A model generated the notes under the pieces. The model was not told the DNA's origin. It was given only the letters and a program-made list of their open reading frames with translations, and did not search any database. Made by a program: the position numbers and the translations under genes. Below, piece by piece: positions 62,601 to 63,653 of a DNA stretch of 63,653 nucleotides. The DNA is from JBEKTW01 sp049515655. Lineage in GTDB: Bacteria > Bacteroidota > Ignavibacteria > UBA10030 > SZUA-254. Numbering within the stretch: the stretch's first letter is position 1; every line of letters starts with the position of its first letter. Location of the stretch: positions 1-63,653 of the forward strand of contig JBEKTW010000032.1 in NCBI GenBank assembly GCA_049515655.1, in the 5' to 3' direction.

Positions 62601-63043
62601 AGCTCTTTTCATGGGCCATGAATAACCATTGGAGCACCAATTACCGGGCATATCAGGAAGGTCCCGTCGTTTTCCGGTATGTGCTGCGTCCGCATCTTAC
62701 CTTTGAGCCGGACGCTGCAACGAGGTTCGCTACAGCCCTGAGCCAGCCGCTCATAGCCGCGCCGGCCTCCGGCAAGCCGACTTCTCGCTCCCGCCTTCTC
62801 GTCGAGCCGGAAGGTGTGGTCGTCCTTGCCATGAAGCCCAGCGACGATCACAAGGCAATAATCGTCCGTCTCTTCGGTGCTTCCGGGAGAACACAGAAGG
62901 CAAGGCTCAGGTGGGCGGCCCCAGCGCCAAAGGCGATATGGTTGAGCAACACTAGCGAAAGGCCGTTGGAAAAAATCGGCTCCGAAGTCGAAGTCCCTGC
63001 CTGGGATGTTGTAACATTGCGGGCCAGCGGGTTTCGCCGATAG
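59648..63043 (+). CDS. exported GH38-type alpha-mannosidase with an N-terminal PL4-like domain
   Basis: This 1,131-aa protein has a signal peptide ('LLLILTMLCVAGTLVARA'). The first domain (about 30-195, 'LWQIGHPGQGNSRF', 'YLKFDLVDTHSEVPPHLRVQ') resembles the C-terminal sandwich of rhamnogalacturonan lyases and probably binds carbohydrate. The GH38 catalytic part begins near 295 with 'VLPHSHTDIGYTE' (metal ligands around His304, His306, Asp308). 'FVWNVEVLWAADL' follows, then 'AAMISDVPGYTWG' with Asp423 as likely nucleophile. Beta-sandwich domains fill the C-terminus. It would cleave alpha-mannosides outside the cytoplasm, feeding the porter and ROK-PMI enzyme encoded just upstream. Confidence 0.85.
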   Translation: MKRILLLILTMLCVAGTLVARAGTDNGTRILWQIGHPGQGNSRFALAPDRWREYRQDGFFVVGRSEEGTCWPYVHPGPKDQWAGSRQHTFTIIFGTRSQADTGRCYLKFDLVDTHSEVPPHLRVQVNGHDFDQTLPKGAGDESLNGEPEKGKRYEFEFEFPTGLLVSGDNEIDITTISGSWFLYNSIGLVTPGDIRLMEVAARTSVVSVRALPFVFEKNGKFFQTIQLSLKHTGDSAVVAVRVSGTDSSLTPIKAGVASTEIPVPAVVNDSVVHVGIWEGGTMVADTNIAVKPVRKMIIYVLPHSHTDIGYTEIQTAVEQKQVDNLLKGIEYARRTADYPEGARFVWNVEVLWAADLYQRRLSEEQRSEFLDAVSKGWVGLNGMYLNELTGLCRPEELLRLFRFSTQLAGQCNTTIDAAMISDVPGYTWGTVTAMAQAGIRYFSTAPNYFDRIGDIMVQLENKPFYWTSPSGKESVLVWIPLKGYAMSHIIGSLSSQFVADYQGQLQKDGYPYDIAYIRWSGHGDNAVPDSAICGFIKEWNTKYTWPKFIISSTSAAFRAFEQRYGDRIPRLRGDWTPYWEDGAGSSALETAMNRASADRLTQAEALWTMQNPGGFPVADFEDAWRHVLLYSEHTWGAWCSVSDPENKATKEQWEIKRSYALEVDSMSRELLVGALRRAGAGKPTRAVDVFNTASWQRTDLVLLSKDLSAAGDRVTDDKGRPVPSQRLTTGELAFVASDVPAFSKRRYTVSAGKTLSAGKASAHDNVLANDIVRVRVDKKTGGVTDLSINGIQCNFADTASSYAINDYLFLPGDSIVNLRRNGPVAITVKEPGPLVASFLIESGAPGCNKLTREVRLFAGFDYVELINTVDKKRTSVSDRPGSWEFAQKGGKESVNFAFPFNVEGGVMRLDLPLGTMQPEIDQMPSACKNWFTVGRWADVSNERQGITWVTLDAPLVQVGGITATLLGSQTNPSVWRKHVAPTQELFSWAMNNHWSTNYRAYQEGPVVFRYVLRPHLTFEPDAATRFATALSQPLIAAPASGKPTSRSRLLVEPEGVVVLAMKPSDDHKAIIVRLFGASGRTQKARLRWAAPAPKAIWLSNTSERPLEKIGSEVEVPAWDVVTLRASGFRR

Positions 63044-63122
63044 CCTGCCTGGATCTCTGCGGCATGCCTTGTAGGGCGGCGGGTCGCTCCGGCAGCCAGG
63101 TCAGACATCATCGGGCGAAAAA

Positions 63123-63161
63123 GTCTGAACCACGATTCGCTCGATTCACAGGATTACCTTG
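63123..63161. repeat. repeat E, copy 2
   Basis: It matches the end of the response regulator gene (32906-32944) at 36 of 39 positions and abuts repeat D here, so E and D may be parts of one composite element. Confidence 0.85.
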
Positions 63162-63162
63162 C

Positions 63163-63248
63163 TTATCTTAATCATGGTAATCCTATAATCCCCAAAATCA
63201 TGGTTCGGAATCGACTGTGGTAGAGTTTGACTATGAGCGGTCTGAAAC
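63163..63248. repeat. repeat D, copy 2 (86 bp)
   Basis: It begins TTATCTTAATCATGGTAATC like the copy at 38303 and has the same length. Differences cluster in the last third. Confidence 0.9.
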
Positions 63249-63415
63249 AAGAAGGCCGCCCCGCCATTCCTGTCCACCCAGGCGTCATCCCGACACGTTG
63301 TAGGTCGGGATCTGGACTGGAGCCATCTTGCCTACGTTCAGATGCCGATCAGAAGCATATCGGCAAGACGGGGAAGGCGAACAGAATCAACCCGTCATTC
63401 CCGCTTGAGAAGCAC

Positions 63416-63443
63416 GCAGGCGAGGGCTATCGTCCTCGCCTGC
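63416..63443. repeat. perfect hairpin with 10-bp arms
   Basis: GCAGGCGAGG and CCTCGCCTGC pair across GCTATCGT. The preceding GTCATTCCCGC word is typical of REP-type DNA. Confidence 0.7.
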
Positions 63444-63466
63444 AGCGAATGTCACTTAACTAACAC

Positions 63467-63486
63467 CCCCGCGAAAGAACGCGGGG
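63467..63486. terminator. terminator between convergent genes
   Basis: CCCCGCG pairs with CGCGGGG across AAAGAA and is followed by TTTCTG on the plus strand. It can serve the GH38 gene and possibly the T9SS gene on the other strand. Confidence 0.65.
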
Positions 63487-63506
63487 TTTCTGATACAATG
63501 ACTTCG

Positions 63507-63653
63507 TCATTTTATCATCAACATCTTTCGAACGGACGTATACGTCCCTGCAGTCAGTCTGTAGGTATAAATGCCGCTCGGCAAGTTTGTCGCGCTGAAC
63601 TCTACCGACTTGTACCCCGCATCCTCAGCTCCGTTCACAAGCGTCGCGACTTC
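63507..63653 (-). CDS. T9SS surface protein, C-terminal part only
   Basis: The last 48 codons and the stop of a minus-strand gene that runs off the window. They encode the end of a Por C-terminal domain: 'EVATLVNGAEDAGYKSVEFS', then 'LPSGIYTYRLTAGTY' and a basic tail 'VRKMLMIK'. The DNA at 63593-63653 is about 87% identical to 38574-38634 in the other minus-strand T9SS gene. The rest of the protein cannot be seen. Confidence 0.88.
   Translation of the reverse strand, partial: EVATLVNGAEDAGYKSVEFSATNLPSGIYTYRLTAGTYTSVRKMLMIK

Larger units (their letters stand above)
63044..63506. other. repeat-rich spacer between convergent genes
   Basis: No gene is seen. It holds repeat E copy 2 (63123-63161), repeat D copy 2 (63163-63248), hairpins ATCCCGAC/GTCGGGAT (63287-63311) and GCAGGCGAGG/CCTCGCCTGC (63416-63443), and a terminator (63467-63486). 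The 78-codon ORF here is made of these repeats. Confidence 0.7.

Noticed and set aside
63227..63463. 78-codon ORF near the window end.
   Set aside because: It is composed of REP-type hairpins and the end of repeat D.

Overview
The window looks like about 64 kb of chromosome from a mid-GC member of the Bacteroidota, most likely the Ignavibacteria or a related lineage. Three genes end in a type IX secretion (Por) C-terminal domain of the 'NYPNPFNP ... LGREVATL ... SGIY' kind. There is a FISUMP lipoprotein, a B-type succinate dehydrogenase/fumarate reductase, an ADP-forming acyl-CoA synthetase fused to GNAT, and many short hairpin repeats between genes. This placement is inferred from protein families; no 16S gene or marker set is present. 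No tRNA, rRNA, CRISPR array or prophage was seen.

Layout. 0.2-8.8 kb: SagB-type nitroreductase, a giant fused acyl-CoA dehydratase activase/reductase, acyl-CoA synthetase-GNAT and a VOC protein. 8.9-13.5 kb: AT-richer accessory block with a propeller lipoprotein, a FISUMP lipoprotein, a RAYT transposase and a TlpA-like thioredoxin. 13.6-22.3 kb: archease, RtcB RNA ligase, an AddA/UvrD-type helicase-nuclease and a hybrid histidine kinase. 22.5-24.3 kb: a T9SS cargo protein. 24.5-27.9 kb (minus): sdhB, sdhA and sdhC, transcribed sdhC-A-B. 28.3-34.4 kb: secreted proteins, a sortilin-like propeller and a response regulator whose tail is made of repeat DNA. 34.4-37.0 kb: a polyamine operon (deoxyhypusine synthase-like, ornithine decarboxylase-like) behind a promoter, a foldable leader and a small upstream ORF. 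37.0-41.2 kb: a repeat-rich stretch and a large T9SS protein on the minus strand. 41.9-48.1 kb: catalase, TIGR01777 epimerase, lipocalin, and an outer-membrane/lipoprotein pair behind a phased direct repeat resembling a Pho box. 48.4-63.0 kb: a carbohydrate-use region with ribokinase, a GRP-type transporter, a secreted pair, a rhamnosidase remnant without its catalytic domain, a GH43-like protein, a frameshifted arabinose isomerase-family gene, a ROK kinase-phosphomannose isomerase fusion, an MFS sugar porter and a GH38 mannosidase. The window ends in the 3' part of another T9SS gene on the minus strand.

The genes suggest three functional groups. The last three genes (55.4-63.0 kb) make a plausible mannoside pathway: GH38 releases mannose, the MFS porter imports it, and the ROK-PMI fusion phosphorylates and isomerises it. 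Archease and RtcB form an RNA ligation pair. The ornithine decarboxylase-like and DHS-like proteins would make putrescine and then probably homospermidine. The most unusual signals are the polyamine leader with its upstream ORF, a perfect 28-bp palindrome inside the RAYT gene, repeat families that have entered coding sequence, and two neighbouring sugar genes with internal deletions. These deletions are either real decay or assembly errors.
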